From positions 40,843 through 104,842 of the forward strand of contig JAEXNA010000096.1 in the NCBI GenBank assembly GCA_023447635.1: a DNA stretch of 64,000 bases, read 5' to 3'. Position 1 is the first letter of the stretch; the number at the start of each line of letters is the position of its first letter. Under the pieces are notes generated by a model. That model searched no databases and was not told the origin of the DNA. It worked only from the letters and a program-made list of their open reading frames with translations. Below, one piece after another: positions 33,140 through 41,146 of this stretch. The translations under genes and the position numbers were made by a program. Origin of the DNA: Vulcanimicrobiota bacterium (GTDB taxonomy: Bacteria > Vulcanimicrobiota > Xenobia > Xenobiales > JADMJV01).

Positions 33140-34987
33140 TCAGGGGGTCGGGACAGAAGGTCCTCCGCCACCGGGCGGAGCCGACGGCGGGGGAGAGTTC
33201 CTGACATCGCCAGGAAAGGTCTGAGGGGTAGCCGAGCCCGGGTTGGGCGTGGAGGGTTGGCTGACGGGCGTGTTGCTCCCCGGAGTGGTCACCGTCGAGT
33301 TCCCCGGCTGCAGCTGCTGGACACCAGGCTCGGCGTTGCCCGAAGGCGCTCCCGGAGAGCCTGCGCCGCGAGTGGTTTCGGGCGAGGTCTGAGGGACTTC
33401 GGGTCCGTCCACCGGCGAGGTCTGCAGTCCCCGGATGAAGGGACGAGGGGTCTCGCTGGAGGGCAGGAACGGACCGAGCGACTGTCCGCTCGGCTGGGTC
33501 GAGAACTCGAGCTTGGCCGGCTTCATCGGGACGCCTTCGGCGTTGAGCCGTTCGCGGATGTAGGCGGGGAAGGGGACTTCGGTCGGGTATTCCGACGAGG
33601 TCACCTGCCACCAGACCCAGCGGGAATTCAGGTAGTTGGCCCGGGTGGTGGCCAGGTCGAAACGCGACTGAGCGCGGGTGGCCTGAGCATCCAGCAGCTC
33701 GGTGTTGATGGAGATCCCGTTCTGATAGCGCAGAACGGCGACGCGGAGCGCTTCGTCGGCCTGACGTACGTTCTCCTGGGCCACCGAGATAGCGACCCAG
33801 CGATCCTGCAGCTGGTTGTAAGCCTCTTCCACCTGCAGGGTGACGTCGCGCTCGCTCTGCTCGAGCCCCTTGCTCAGTTGGATTGCGGCTTCTTTGGCCT
33901 GCTCGGCCTGGACGTGCGAGATCCCCCCGTCATAAAGCGGGATGCTCAAAACGATAGCCGTGGTGTTCTGGGTTCCGGGGTTAAATCCGGCTCCGTTACG
34001 ATTGATGGTCGTGTTCTGCAGCTCCAGCGACGGGTTGTTGCTGGTTTCTGCTACCTCGACTTGCGCTTTGGCCTGCTCGACCGCCCAGCGGGCGCTGCGC
34101 AGGTCGGGGCGCGACTCCAGGGCGCGCTGCTTGGCGTCGTTGAGGTCGATCGATTCGGGGGCGAACAGATCGAGCTCTTGAAGTCTTAGCTGGCTGTTGA
34201 GCGGCAGGTCGAGCAGGCTCAGCATCCTGGCCTTCGAGTTGCTCTCGGCGGTGCGCGATTCGATCAGGCGCTGTTCGGCCGTAGCCACCGCGGCCGAGTT
34301 CGAGAGAACGTCGAAGCGGGCAGCCACACCCTGCTCGAACAAGAGTTGCGAAGTGCGCAGGTTGGCCTGGCGAGCCTCCAGGTTGTCCTGGGCGATAGAG
34401 ACCGCGTCCTGCGCCAGCAGCGCCTCGATGTAGCGCTGCGCGGTGAGCTGGACCAGGCGGTTGACTTCCGTACGGTAGTCTTCCTCGGTCACTCTCTGCT
34501 GTAGCTTAGCGGCCAGCGACGTCCACTTCAGGCGCCCGAAGGTGTAGATCGCCTGGCGGATAGTCAATCCGAACTGGTAGTTGTCGGCCGGGCTGATGAT
34601 ACCGATCCCCGGGACGGAGACAGCGGGTTCGACGCGGTTGTACTGAGCCGAGAATCCGATGTTCGGGTTGACCAGAGTGTAGGCTTCGTCAACCCGGTAT
34701 TCGGCCTGTCGGATCGCCGACGTCACTCGTTCCATAGTGGGGCTCTTTTCGAGCACCGTGGTGATGGCGCGATTGATATCGAGGGCCGTGACAGGGGCGT
34801 CCGGAGGGGCGACCAGGCTGGAGGCCGGAGGGGTCTGTCGGGGAGGGGCCAGGTTGTCGGGGTCGGCGATCTGCCGTCCGTCCTGGGGAATGATGGTCTT
34901 CGCGGTCGTGGGCTCGGCGGCGGAGGGTCCGACCAGCCAGAGGCTCATCATGGCCGCGGCCATGGCGCGACGGGTAAAGAGAGTCAC
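33140..34987 (-). CDS. TolC-family outer-membrane efflux protein with Pro-rich tail
   Basis: A 615-residue protein: signal peptide (MMSLWLVGPSAAE, cleavage near 25), then two repeats of long helices typical of TolC/OEP proteins, with FGLTIRQAIYTFGRLKW in the first and SIPLYDGGISHVQAEQAKEA in the second. It would form an outer-membrane channel with a periplasmic tunnel, the best evidence that the cell is diderm. The last 130 residues are Pro/Gly/Ser-rich and probably disordered, which is unusual. GTG at 34987 overlaps the TetR stop (GTGA). No inner-membrane pump or adaptor lies next to it. Confidence 0.9.
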   Translation of the reverse strand: MTLFTRRAMAAAMMSLWLVGPSAAEPTTAKTIIPQDGRQIADPDNLAPPRQTPPASSLVAPPDAPVTALDINRAITTVLEKSPTMERVTSAIRQAEYRVDEAYTLVNPNIGFSAQYNRVEPAVSVPGIGIISPADNYQFGLTIRQAIYTFGRLKWTSLAAKLQQRVTEEDYRTEVNRLVQLTAQRYIEALLAQDAVSIAQDNLEARQANLRTSQLLFEQGVAARFDVLSNSAAVATAEQRLIESRTAESNSKARMLSLLDLPLNSQLRLQELDLFAPESIDLNDAKQRALESRPDLRSARWAVEQAKAQVEVAETSNNPSLELQNTTINRNGAGFNPGTQNTTAIVLSIPLYDGGISHVQAEQAKEAAIQLSKGLEQSERDVTLQVEEAYNQLQDRWVAISVAQENVRQADEALRVAVLRYQNGISINTELLDAQATRAQSRFDLATTRANYLNSRWVWWQVTSSEYPTEVPFPAYIRERLNAEGVPMKPAKLEFSTQPSGQSLGPFLPSSETPRPFIRGLQTSPVDGPEVPQTSPETTRGAGSPGAPSGNAEPGVQQLQPGNSTVTTPGSNTPVSQPSTPNPGSATPQTFPGDVRNSPPPSAPPGGGGPSVPTP

Positions 34988-35562
34988 GTCTTGATACCTT
35001 TGATAAAGATGTCCACCATCGCGTTGACGAAATCGTCGCTAGGCGTTTCCGTCAGATGGAGGGAGAAAAGCGCGCCCATCAGGTAACGCGCCGCCGCTTC
35101 GGGGACGAAGTCGCCCAGCTCGCCGGCCCTTTGCCGGGCGTGCAGGTACTCGCTCAGCGAAAGAGAGCATCTCTGCCGCTTGTAATCGATCTCTTGAGCG
35201 ACATCCGTGGATGTCCGGTGCTCGCGAAAGAAGATCCAGATGACCTCGATGTTCTCGCGCAAGTCGTCGCAGATCCCCTGAACGAAAAGCGGCAGAACGT
35301 CCTCGACGGAACGGTCGTGCATCTCCTCGAGCTGCGGTAGCTGCAGGCCCCTGTGATCGATTACCTCTTTGAGCAAGTCCGACTTGCCTTTGAAGTAGTG
35401 ATAGAGTAGACCCGCGGAAATGTCGGCACGCTCGGCGATCTGCTTGATCGTCGTCCCCTCCACTCCCTTTTCCGCGAACAGTTTTAAGGCGACTTCCAGA
35501 ATCTGGGTTCGCCGCTCGCAGGCCAGCTTGTCCTGGCCGCTATCTCCTGATTGAACGCTCAT
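34984..35562 (-). CDS. TetR-family transcriptional regulator
   Basis: A 192-residue regulator. The N-terminal helix-turn-helix is clear (ILEVALKLFAEKGVEGTTIK, then RADISAGLLYHYFKGKSDLL). The C-terminal ligand domain is generic. It is the first gene of a TetR-TolC operon and probably represses it until an effector binds. A perfect dyad lies 24 bases upstream of its ATG and is a likely operator. Confidence 0.94.
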   Translation of the reverse strand: MSVQSGDSGQDKLACERRTQILEVALKLFAEKGVEGTTIKQIAERADISAGLLYHYFKGKSDLLKEVIDHRGLQLPQLEEMHDRSVEDVLPLFVQGICDDLRENIEVIWIFFREHRTSTDVAQEIDYKRQRCSLSLSEYLHARQRAGELGDFVPEAAARYLMGALFSLHLTETPSDDFVNAMVDIFIKGIKT

Positions 35563-35585
35563 TCAATTGCACAGAGCATAGTCAC

Positions 35586-35605
35586 TGTTGACTGAGCTGT
35601 CAACA
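35586..35605. promoter_or_regulatory. TGTTGAC-6-GTCAACA palindrome, likely TetR operator
   Basis: Seven-base perfect inverted arms with a 6-base centre (TGAGCT). It is located between the tetR start and the divergent asnS gene, closer to tetR, and contains TTGAC, so it may overlap a -35 box. Confidence 0.6.
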
Positions 35606-35747
35606 CCATGAACGGCTCAATTCCGCCCTATCTTTACGGGACTTTTTGCGCCAGGTTCGCCGGCCGCAAGGGCAGGATCCCGACCGGATCGCGGCGCAAA
35701 CCGTGAAAAAAATTAAGCCCTTATGAAGGGGCTGTCGGAGGTAAGTG

Positions 35748-37043
35748 ATGGAACGCTGGGTACGCGTCGAGGAGATCGGCGGCCACGAGGGACAGAAAGT
35801 CGAACTCCGCGGGTGGCTGGCCCGCATCCGCTCGTCGGGTAAGCTGCACTTCTTGCAGGTTCGCGACGGGAGCGGCATGGTGCAGGCGATCGTCACCAAA
35901 GCCGAAGTTTCCGAAGAGCTCTTTGCTCGCCTCAAAAAGCTGGGCCAGGAGAGCGCCATCATCGTGCGCGGTACGGTGACCCGCGATGAGCGGTCGAAGC
36001 TGGGCTACGAACTTCAGGCGCACGATGTCGAAGTGGTGAGCGAAGCGGAAGGCTATCCGATCACTCCTAAAGAGCATGGTACGGATTTCCTGATGGAGCA
36101 TCGCCACCTCTGGCTGCGCTCACGTCGTCAGCACGCCATCTTGCGCATCCGCGCCACTATCATGAAGGCGATGTGCGACTGGCTCGACGACCACGGCTTC
36201 CTGCGGGTCGACACGCCGATCCTGACCCCGGCGGCTTGCGAAGGCACGACCACCTTGTTTGAAACGCCCTACTTTGACGAAAAGGCGTTCCTGACCCAGA
36301 GCGGACAGCTCTACAACGAAGCGACCGCTGCAGCGTTCGGTAAGGTCTACACCTTCGGGCCCACCTTCCGGGCAGAGAAGTCCAAGACGCGCCGTCATCT
36401 GATGGAGTTCTGGATGTGCGAGCCCGAGATGGCGTTCTGCGACTACGCTCAGAACATGGAGATTCAGGAGCAGTTCCTGTCGTATGTGGTGCAGACCGTG
36501 CTGGAGAAGCGTTCTTTCGAACTCGACGTGATCGAGCGCGATATCGAGAAGCTGAAACTGGTCAAGGCGCCGTTCCCTCGCATCACCTACGATGAGGCGG
36601 CCGACCGTCTGCTGGCCAAGGGCGCCGAGTTCACTCGTGGCGACGACTTTGGCGGCACCGACGAAACGCTGCTGAGCGAAGATTTCGATCGCCCGGTGTT
36701 CGTGACCCATTATCCCACCGCTATCAAGGCGTTCTACATGAAGCCTGACCCCTCCAACCCGGAAAGAGTTCTGGGTTCGGACCTGCTGGCGCCCGAAGGC
36801 TACGGCGAGATCATCGGCGGCGGCGAGCGCATCTCGGACCTGGCGCTGCTGGAGCAGCGGGTGAAAGAGCACGACCTGCCGGTCGACTCGTACCAGTGGT
36901 ACCTGGACCTGCGGCGTTACGGCAGCGTGCCTCACAGCGGGTTCGGCATCGGACTCGAGCGCACGGTCAGCTGGATCTGCAACCTGGGCCACGTCCGCGA
37001 GACCATCCCGTTCCCGCGTATGCTCACCCGCATGTACCCTTAA
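35748..37043 (+). CDS. asnS: Asparaginyl-tRNA synthetase
   Basis: A 431-residue class IIb aminoacyl-tRNA synthetase. An N-terminal OB-fold anticodon domain (about 1-105; VELRGWLARIRSSGKLHFLQVRDGSG) is followed by the class II core with motif 2 (TFRAEKSKTRRHLMEFWM) and motif 3 (GFGIGLERTVSWICNL). ATG at 35748 is eight bases after GGAGG; GTG at 35745 is also possible. Direct charging of Asn-tRNA means GatCAB is not needed for asparagine. It leads a unit with yebC and ruvCAB. Confidence 0.94.
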   Translation: MERWVRVEEIGGHEGQKVELRGWLARIRSSGKLHFLQVRDGSGMVQAIVTKAEVSEELFARLKKLGQESAIIVRGTVTRDERSKLGYELQAHDVEVVSEAEGYPITPKEHGTDFLMEHRHLWLRSRRQHAILRIRATIMKAMCDWLDDHGFLRVDTPILTPAACEGTTTLFETPYFDEKAFLTQSGQLYNEATAAAFGKVYTFGPTFRAEKSKTRRHLMEFWMCEPEMAFCDYAQNMEIQEQFLSYVVQTVLEKRSFELDVIERDIEKLKLVKAPFPRITYDEAADRLLAKGAEFTRGDDFGGTDETLLSEDFDRPVFVTHYPTAIKAFYMKPDPSNPERVLGSDLLAPEGYGEIIGGGERISDLALLEQRVKEHDLPVDSYQWYLDLRRYGSVPHSGFGIGLERTVSWICNLGHVRETIPFPRMLTRMYP

Positions 37044-37058
37044 GGAGAGTCGTCATCG

Positions 37059-37817
37059 ATGGCAGGGCATTCCAAGTGGAATAACATCCGCATCAAGAAA
37101 GGCCGGATGGATGCGAAGAAGGGCCAGGCGTTTACCAAGCTAGCTAGAGACATTCTGGTAGCTGGCAAAGACGGCCCGGACCCCGAGAGCAACTTTCGGC
37201 TGAAAATCGCCATCGCCAAGGCGAAGAAGGAGAACCTCCCCGCCGTCAACATCGAGCGTTTGCTCAAGAAGTTGGCCGGCGAGGGGGCCGACGAGGTCGA
37301 AGAGACGACTTACGAAGGCTACGGCACGGGGGGCGTTGCCATTATGGTCGAAGCCGCCACCGACAACCGGAACCGCACGGCGGCCGAGGTCCGACTGGCC
37401 TTTAATAAGAACCAGGGCAGCATCGGCGAAATCGGCTGCGTGGCCTGGCTGTTCGACCGGCGTGGGAAGCTTTCCGTCACTCGGGCGGACGCCTCGGAAG
37501 AAGACCTTTTTCTGGCCGCTACCGAGGCGGGCGCGCTCGACGTGGTCCCCGACGATGAGGACGAGACTCTTTTTGCCGTCCTGACCGAGCCGACCGAGCT
37601 TCACCAGGTTCGTATGGGCCTGGAAGGCGCTGGTATCAAGGCGGTGGACGTGCAGTTCGTGCTGATCCCTCGGACCCGGGTCGAAACCTCGCTCGAGGAC
37701 GCCCTGGCGTGCCTGAAGCTGATCGAGGCGCTGGAAGACCAGGACGATGTGCAGCGGGTGACCTCGAACATCGACCTGACGGACGCTCTGCTTCAACAGA
37801 TCGAAGAGCGGCTCTGA
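37059..37817 (+). CDS. yebC: YebC/PmpR-family translation/transcription factor
   Basis: A 252-residue protein of standard family length. It starts MAGHSKWNNIRIKKGRMDAK, diagnostic of YebC, and contains YEGYGTGGVAIMVEAATDN. Family members have been reported as DNA-binding regulators and as factors easing ribosome stalling at proline stretches. Its stop overlaps the ruvC start by one base (TGATG), a common neighbourhood. Confidence 0.96.
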   Translation: MAGHSKWNNIRIKKGRMDAKKGQAFTKLARDILVAGKDGPDPESNFRLKIAIAKAKKENLPAVNIERLLKKLAGEGADEVEETTYEGYGTGGVAIMVEAATDNRNRTAAEVRLAFNKNQGSIGEIGCVAWLFDRRGKLSVTRADASEEDLFLAATEAGALDVVPDDEDETLFAVLTEPTELHQVRMGLEGAGIKAVDVQFVLIPRTRVETSLEDALACLKLIEALEDQDDVQRVTSNIDLTDALLQQIEERL

Positions 37818-38311
37818 TGTCTCGCAAGCGCTTGCTGGGACTGGACCCCGGTATCGGGCGGACCGGGTTTGGCGTGATCGATACCTGGGAGGACCAGGTC
37901 CAGCACGTCGAACACGGCTGCATGGAGACCACGGTGGGGGAGGATAGGGATCTGCGCCTGCTCGACCTCTACCGGCAGACCTGTACGATGCTCGATCGCA
38001 CCAAGCCCGACATGGCGGGGGTCGAGCATCTGTACGCCGGCCGAAACGCCACCACCGCGATCCAGGTGGCCGAGGCTCGCGGGGTGCTGCTGCTGGCCCT
38101 GGCTCAGCGGGGGATCCCCTCCCGCCAGTACGCTCCCGCCACTATCAAGATGACCCTGGCCGACCACGGTCAGGCCACCAAGATTCAGGTTCGAGAAGTG
38201 GTTATGGAGCAGCTGGGGTTGGAGAAGCCGCCCCAGCCGGATGACGCTTCCGACGGTCTGGCTTGCGCCCTGACCTTACTATTCGATGCTATGGAGAGTC
38301 GCGACCTATGA
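37817..38311 (+). CDS. ruvC: Holliday junction resolvase RuvC
   Basis: A 164-residue endonuclease that cuts Holliday junctions. The catalytic acids are in place: Asp in LLGLDPGIGRTGFG, Glu in GVEHLYAGRNA and the C-terminal pair in PQPDDASDGLACAL. The GVEHLYAGRN segment is a slight variant of the usual E-x-x-F-F-x-x-N. It overlaps yebC and ruvA at its two ends. Confidence 0.95.
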   Translation: MSRKRLLGLDPGIGRTGFGVIDTWEDQVQHVEHGCMETTVGEDRDLRLLDLYRQTCTMLDRTKPDMAGVEHLYAGRNATTAIQVAEARGVLLLALAQRGIPSRQYAPATIKMTLADHGQATKIQVREVVMEQLGLEKPPQPDDASDGLACALTLLFDAMESRDL

Positions 38312-38934
38312 TCGATCACATCCGGGGAGACCTGATTCGCAAGGATGGTGAGGCCATCGTGGTCCGCACGGGAGGGGTCGGCTTCCGCCTGGAGGTGCCC
38401 GCCGGGGCCTATCTGGGAGTCGCCCTAGGAGAGCCGGTCGAGGTCCCGACCTCGCTCATCGTTCGCCAGGACGGGATGTCGCTGTACGGCTTCAACAACG
38501 CGACCGAACGAGAGTTTTTCGGACTGCTGACGGGCATCTCTGGCATCGGACCCAAGTCGGCTCTGGGCATCCTGGGGCACGCGGCACCGGCGCTGCTGGC
38601 GGACTATATCTTGCGCGAGGATATCTCGGCGCTGGTCAAGGTCAAAGGGATCGGTAAAAAGGGCGCTCAGCGCATCATCATCGAGCTCAAAGAGAAGCTC
38701 AAGGCGCTGAAGACCACGGTTGCGGGAAGCGGCGACGCCTCGGCGGGGTCCGACCTGGGACTGTTTGGCTCGGCGGCTCAGGCCGAGGCGCTCGAGGTGC
38801 TGGTCTCCCTGGGCTGTAGTCGGGAAGAGGCCGAGGCGGCACTTTCGGCGGTGGCTGACCGGGTGGTGATGGATGAAGATGACGCCGCCGACCTGCTCGT
38901 GATGCACGCGCTGAAGGCGCTCGGCGGGCGGTAA
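38308..38934 (+). CDS. ruvA: Holliday junction helicase subunit RuvA
   Basis: A 208-residue DNA-binding subunit that holds four-way junctions. It has an N-terminal OB-fold (MIDHIRGDLIRKDGEAIVVR), two helix-hairpin-helix motifs (GISGIGPKSALGIL; KVKGIGKKGAQRIIIEL) and a C-terminal RuvB-binding domain (LVSLGCSREEAEAAL). ATG at 38308 overlaps the ruvC stop (ATGA). Confidence 0.95.
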   Translation: MIDHIRGDLIRKDGEAIVVRTGGVGFRLEVPAGAYLGVALGEPVEVPTSLIVRQDGMSLYGFNNATEREFFGLLTGISGIGPKSALGILGHAAPALLADYILREDISALVKVKGIGKKGAQRIIIELKEKLKALKTTVAGSGDASAGSDLGLFGSAAQAEALEVLVSLGCSREEAEAALSAVADRVVMDEDDAADLLVMHALKALGGR

Positions 38935-39015
38935 CGGCCCTGAGCTTGTCCTGGCTTCCCCGCCTTCTCGCCAGAGATTGGAAGGGATGCTAGTTGGGTT
39001 AGAGAACTTTTCAAG

Positions 39016-40041
39016 ATGTCAGCCCCCCAACGGATCCTATCTCCGCGCCGCATGGAGCGAGAGACCGAAGATTTCGACCGCAGTCTTCGCCCCCGATGTC
39101 TCGACGAATACGTCGGGCAGCACGACGTGGTCAAAAATCTCAGGGTCTATCTGCAGGCCGCCAGAGAGCGCGAAGAGGCGGTGGATCACGTGCTTCTCTC
39201 GGGCCCTCCGGGGCTGGGGAAGACCACTCTGGCTAACCTGGTGGCCAAGGAGATGGGCTCGAACCTGGTCGCCACCTCGGGTCCGGCCATCGAGCGCCCC
39301 ATCGATCTGCTGGTACTGCTGAACTCGCTGGGCCCGCGCGACGTGCTTTTCATCGACGAGATTCACCGGATGTCCCGTACGGTCGAGGAGATCCTGTATC
39401 CGGCCATGGAGGACCTGGCTTTCGACCGGATCATCTCCAAAGGGGTCCGCAAAAGGGCCGTTAGGCACAAGATCGAGCCGTTCACTCTGGTCGGGGCGAC
39501 CACCAAATCGGGCTCTCTGTCAGCGCCGCTTCGGTCGCGTTTCGGCATTCTGTTTCACCTCGATTTTTATCAGCAGCACGAGTTGCAGCATATCTTGCTC
39601 GGGTCTGCGGGCCGACTGGACCTGAAGTTGACCCCGGAAGGCGCCGACGAACTGGCCGGTCGTTGCCGGGGAACCCCTCGTATCGCCAACCGCCTGCTGC
39701 GTCGTGTTCGCGACTTTGCCCAGGTCGAAGGGGCTGGCACCATCGACCTCGAGGTCAGCCGCACGGCGCTGGACCGGATGGGGATCGACCGGGGCGGGCT
39801 GGACCGCCTGGACCAGCGTATCCTGCGCAGCCTGACCGAAGCGTTCGAAGGGCGGGCCGTCGGTCTCAACACGCTGGCTGCGGCGGTGGGCGAAGACCCG
39901 GACAATCTGGAAGAGATGTACGAGCCGTTTTTGCTGAATTCGGGCTTCATCCTGAAGACTCCACGAGGTCGTATGGCCACTCGACGGGCTTTCCGTCATC
40001 TGGGACTGCCGTTCCCGTCCTACCTCGAAGACGTTGGCTGA
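39016..40041 (+). CDS. ruvB: Holliday junction helicase motor RuvB
   Basis: A 341-residue AAA+ motor that migrates junctions. Visible are RPRCLDEYVGQHDVVKNL, Walker A (GPPGLGKTTLANLVA), Walker B (VLFIDEIHR), sensor 1 (LVGATTKSG), the Arg finger region (APLRSRFG) and the winged helix ending GFILKTPRGRMATRRA. It lies 81 bases after ruvA and overlaps the following DHH gene by eight. Confidence 0.96.
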   Translation: MSAPQRILSPRRMERETEDFDRSLRPRCLDEYVGQHDVVKNLRVYLQAAREREEAVDHVLLSGPPGLGKTTLANLVAKEMGSNLVATSGPAIERPIDLLVLLNSLGPRDVLFIDEIHRMSRTVEEILYPAMEDLAFDRIISKGVRKRAVRHKIEPFTLVGATTKSGSLSAPLRSRFGILFHLDFYQQHELQHILLGSAGRLDLKLTPEGADELAGRCRGTPRIANRLLRRVRDFAQVEGAGTIDLEVSRTALDRMGIDRGGLDRLDQRILRSLTEAFEGRAVGLNTLAAAVGEDPDNLEEMYEPFLLNSGFILKTPRGRMATRRAFRHLGLPFPSYLEDVG

Positions 40042-41083
40042 GAGCGACGAGGTTCAGAGGGAGGGGGCGCGCCTGGCGCTCCTTTTTCGCGACTTTGTCG
40101 AGAATCATACCGGCAGCGCCCTCTGCGTCCACGATCTCGATGCCGATGGGTTGGCCTCTGGAGTTCTCTGGCAGCGATGCCTCGAGCGTCTGGGGCGTAA
40201 AGATGTACGGCGCCTGATAGCGCTTCGCGACCGCAACGTCTGGTTCGGGGAGTACGACAGGGAACTTTCCCTGGCAAAGCCGTCCTCGCTCTATGTGCTG
40301 GACCTGGGCTGCCAGACTCGCCAGCTTTTGCCCGACGTTCCCACCTGTGTCATCGACCACCACGCCCCGGAGCCTCCGGCGGCCGGGACGACTCTGCTCT
40401 CCTCCTACTCCTGGGCCACCCCGGCTCCGACCGCCTGGATGACCTACCGTCTGGCGAGCGAGGTGGCGGATATGAGCGACCTGGACTGGATAGCCGTGGT
40501 CGGCACCGAGGGAGACCTGGGGCCGAAGGCGCCTTTCGCGTTAATGGAAACGATGAAGGGGCGCTTTCGGCGCAAAGATCTCTCCGAGACGGTGGCCCTG
40601 GTCAACGCCATCCGCCGCTCCTCCACCCCCCGTCCGGAACTGGCGGCCCAGGCCCTGCTGGAACACGACAGCCCTCGTTCGCTGGTCGAGTCGGCCGCCC
40701 CCTGCGTCCAGGCGCTCCGGGAGGCCCGCGAAGAGGTGAAGGTCGAGATGACCCGAGCCAAAGCTGCCGCGCCTCGTTTTTCCGGGCAGGTGGCGCTGGT
40801 CGAGATCGACTCTCCCTGTCAGGTCCACCCCGTGATCGCCCAGATCTGGCGGGGGCGCCTGCCCAAGTACTACGTGATCGTGGCCAACCGTGGCTACCTA
40901 CCGGGTCGGGTGAACTTCTCGGCTCGTTCGTCCGGGGAACTCCAAGTTCTTCAGATGCTGCGCGGCTTGCCCGAGTACACCGGTCAGTCCGGCTTTGGCC
41001 AGGGGCACGACCATGCCTCCGGGGGCAGCCTGGAGGTGGAGGCCTGGGAGGCCCTGCTTCGACGCTTAGGGTTCGAGCCCTGA
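40034..41083 (+). CDS. DHH/DHHA1-family phosphoesterase
   Basis: A 349-residue protein. The DHH half has HDLDADGLASG (motif I), VLDLG (motif II) and CVIDHHAPE (motif III, DHH). The DHHA1 half ends GFGQGHDHASGGSLEVE, near the GGGHxxAAG nucleotide-binding motif. This family includes RecJ, NrnA and GdpP-like enzymes. Its place after ruvB suggests a nuclease or nanoRNase but does not prove it. It is shorter than RecJ. TTG at 40034 overlaps the ruvB stop. Confidence 0.83.
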   Translation: MAESDEVQREGARLALLFRDFVENHTGSALCVHDLDADGLASGVLWQRCLERLGRKDVRRLIALRDRNVWFGEYDRELSLAKPSSLYVLDLGCQTRQLLPDVPTCVIDHHAPEPPAAGTTLLSSYSWATPAPTAWMTYRLASEVADMSDLDWIAVVGTEGDLGPKAPFALMETMKGRFRRKDLSETVALVNAIRRSSTPRPELAAQALLEHDSPRSLVESAAPCVQALREAREEVKVEMTRAKAAAPRFSGQVALVEIDSPCQVHPVIAQIWRGRLPKYYVIVANRGYLPGRVNFSARSSGELQVLQMLRGLPEYTGQSGFGQGHDHASGGSLEVEAWEALLRRLGFEP

Positions 41084-41100
41084 GGCTCGTCTCGGGATAA

Positions 41101-41136
41101 AAAAAGGGCCTCCCTTGGCGGGAGGCCCCTTTTTTG
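41101..41136. terminator. Strong bidirectional terminator
   Basis: A stem of about 13 bp, AAAAGGGCCTCCC with loop TTGG, flanked by A and T runs. It serves both the DHH gene and the convergent stalk-domain gene. Confidence 0.92.
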
Positions 41137-41146
41137 GCTCTAAAGC

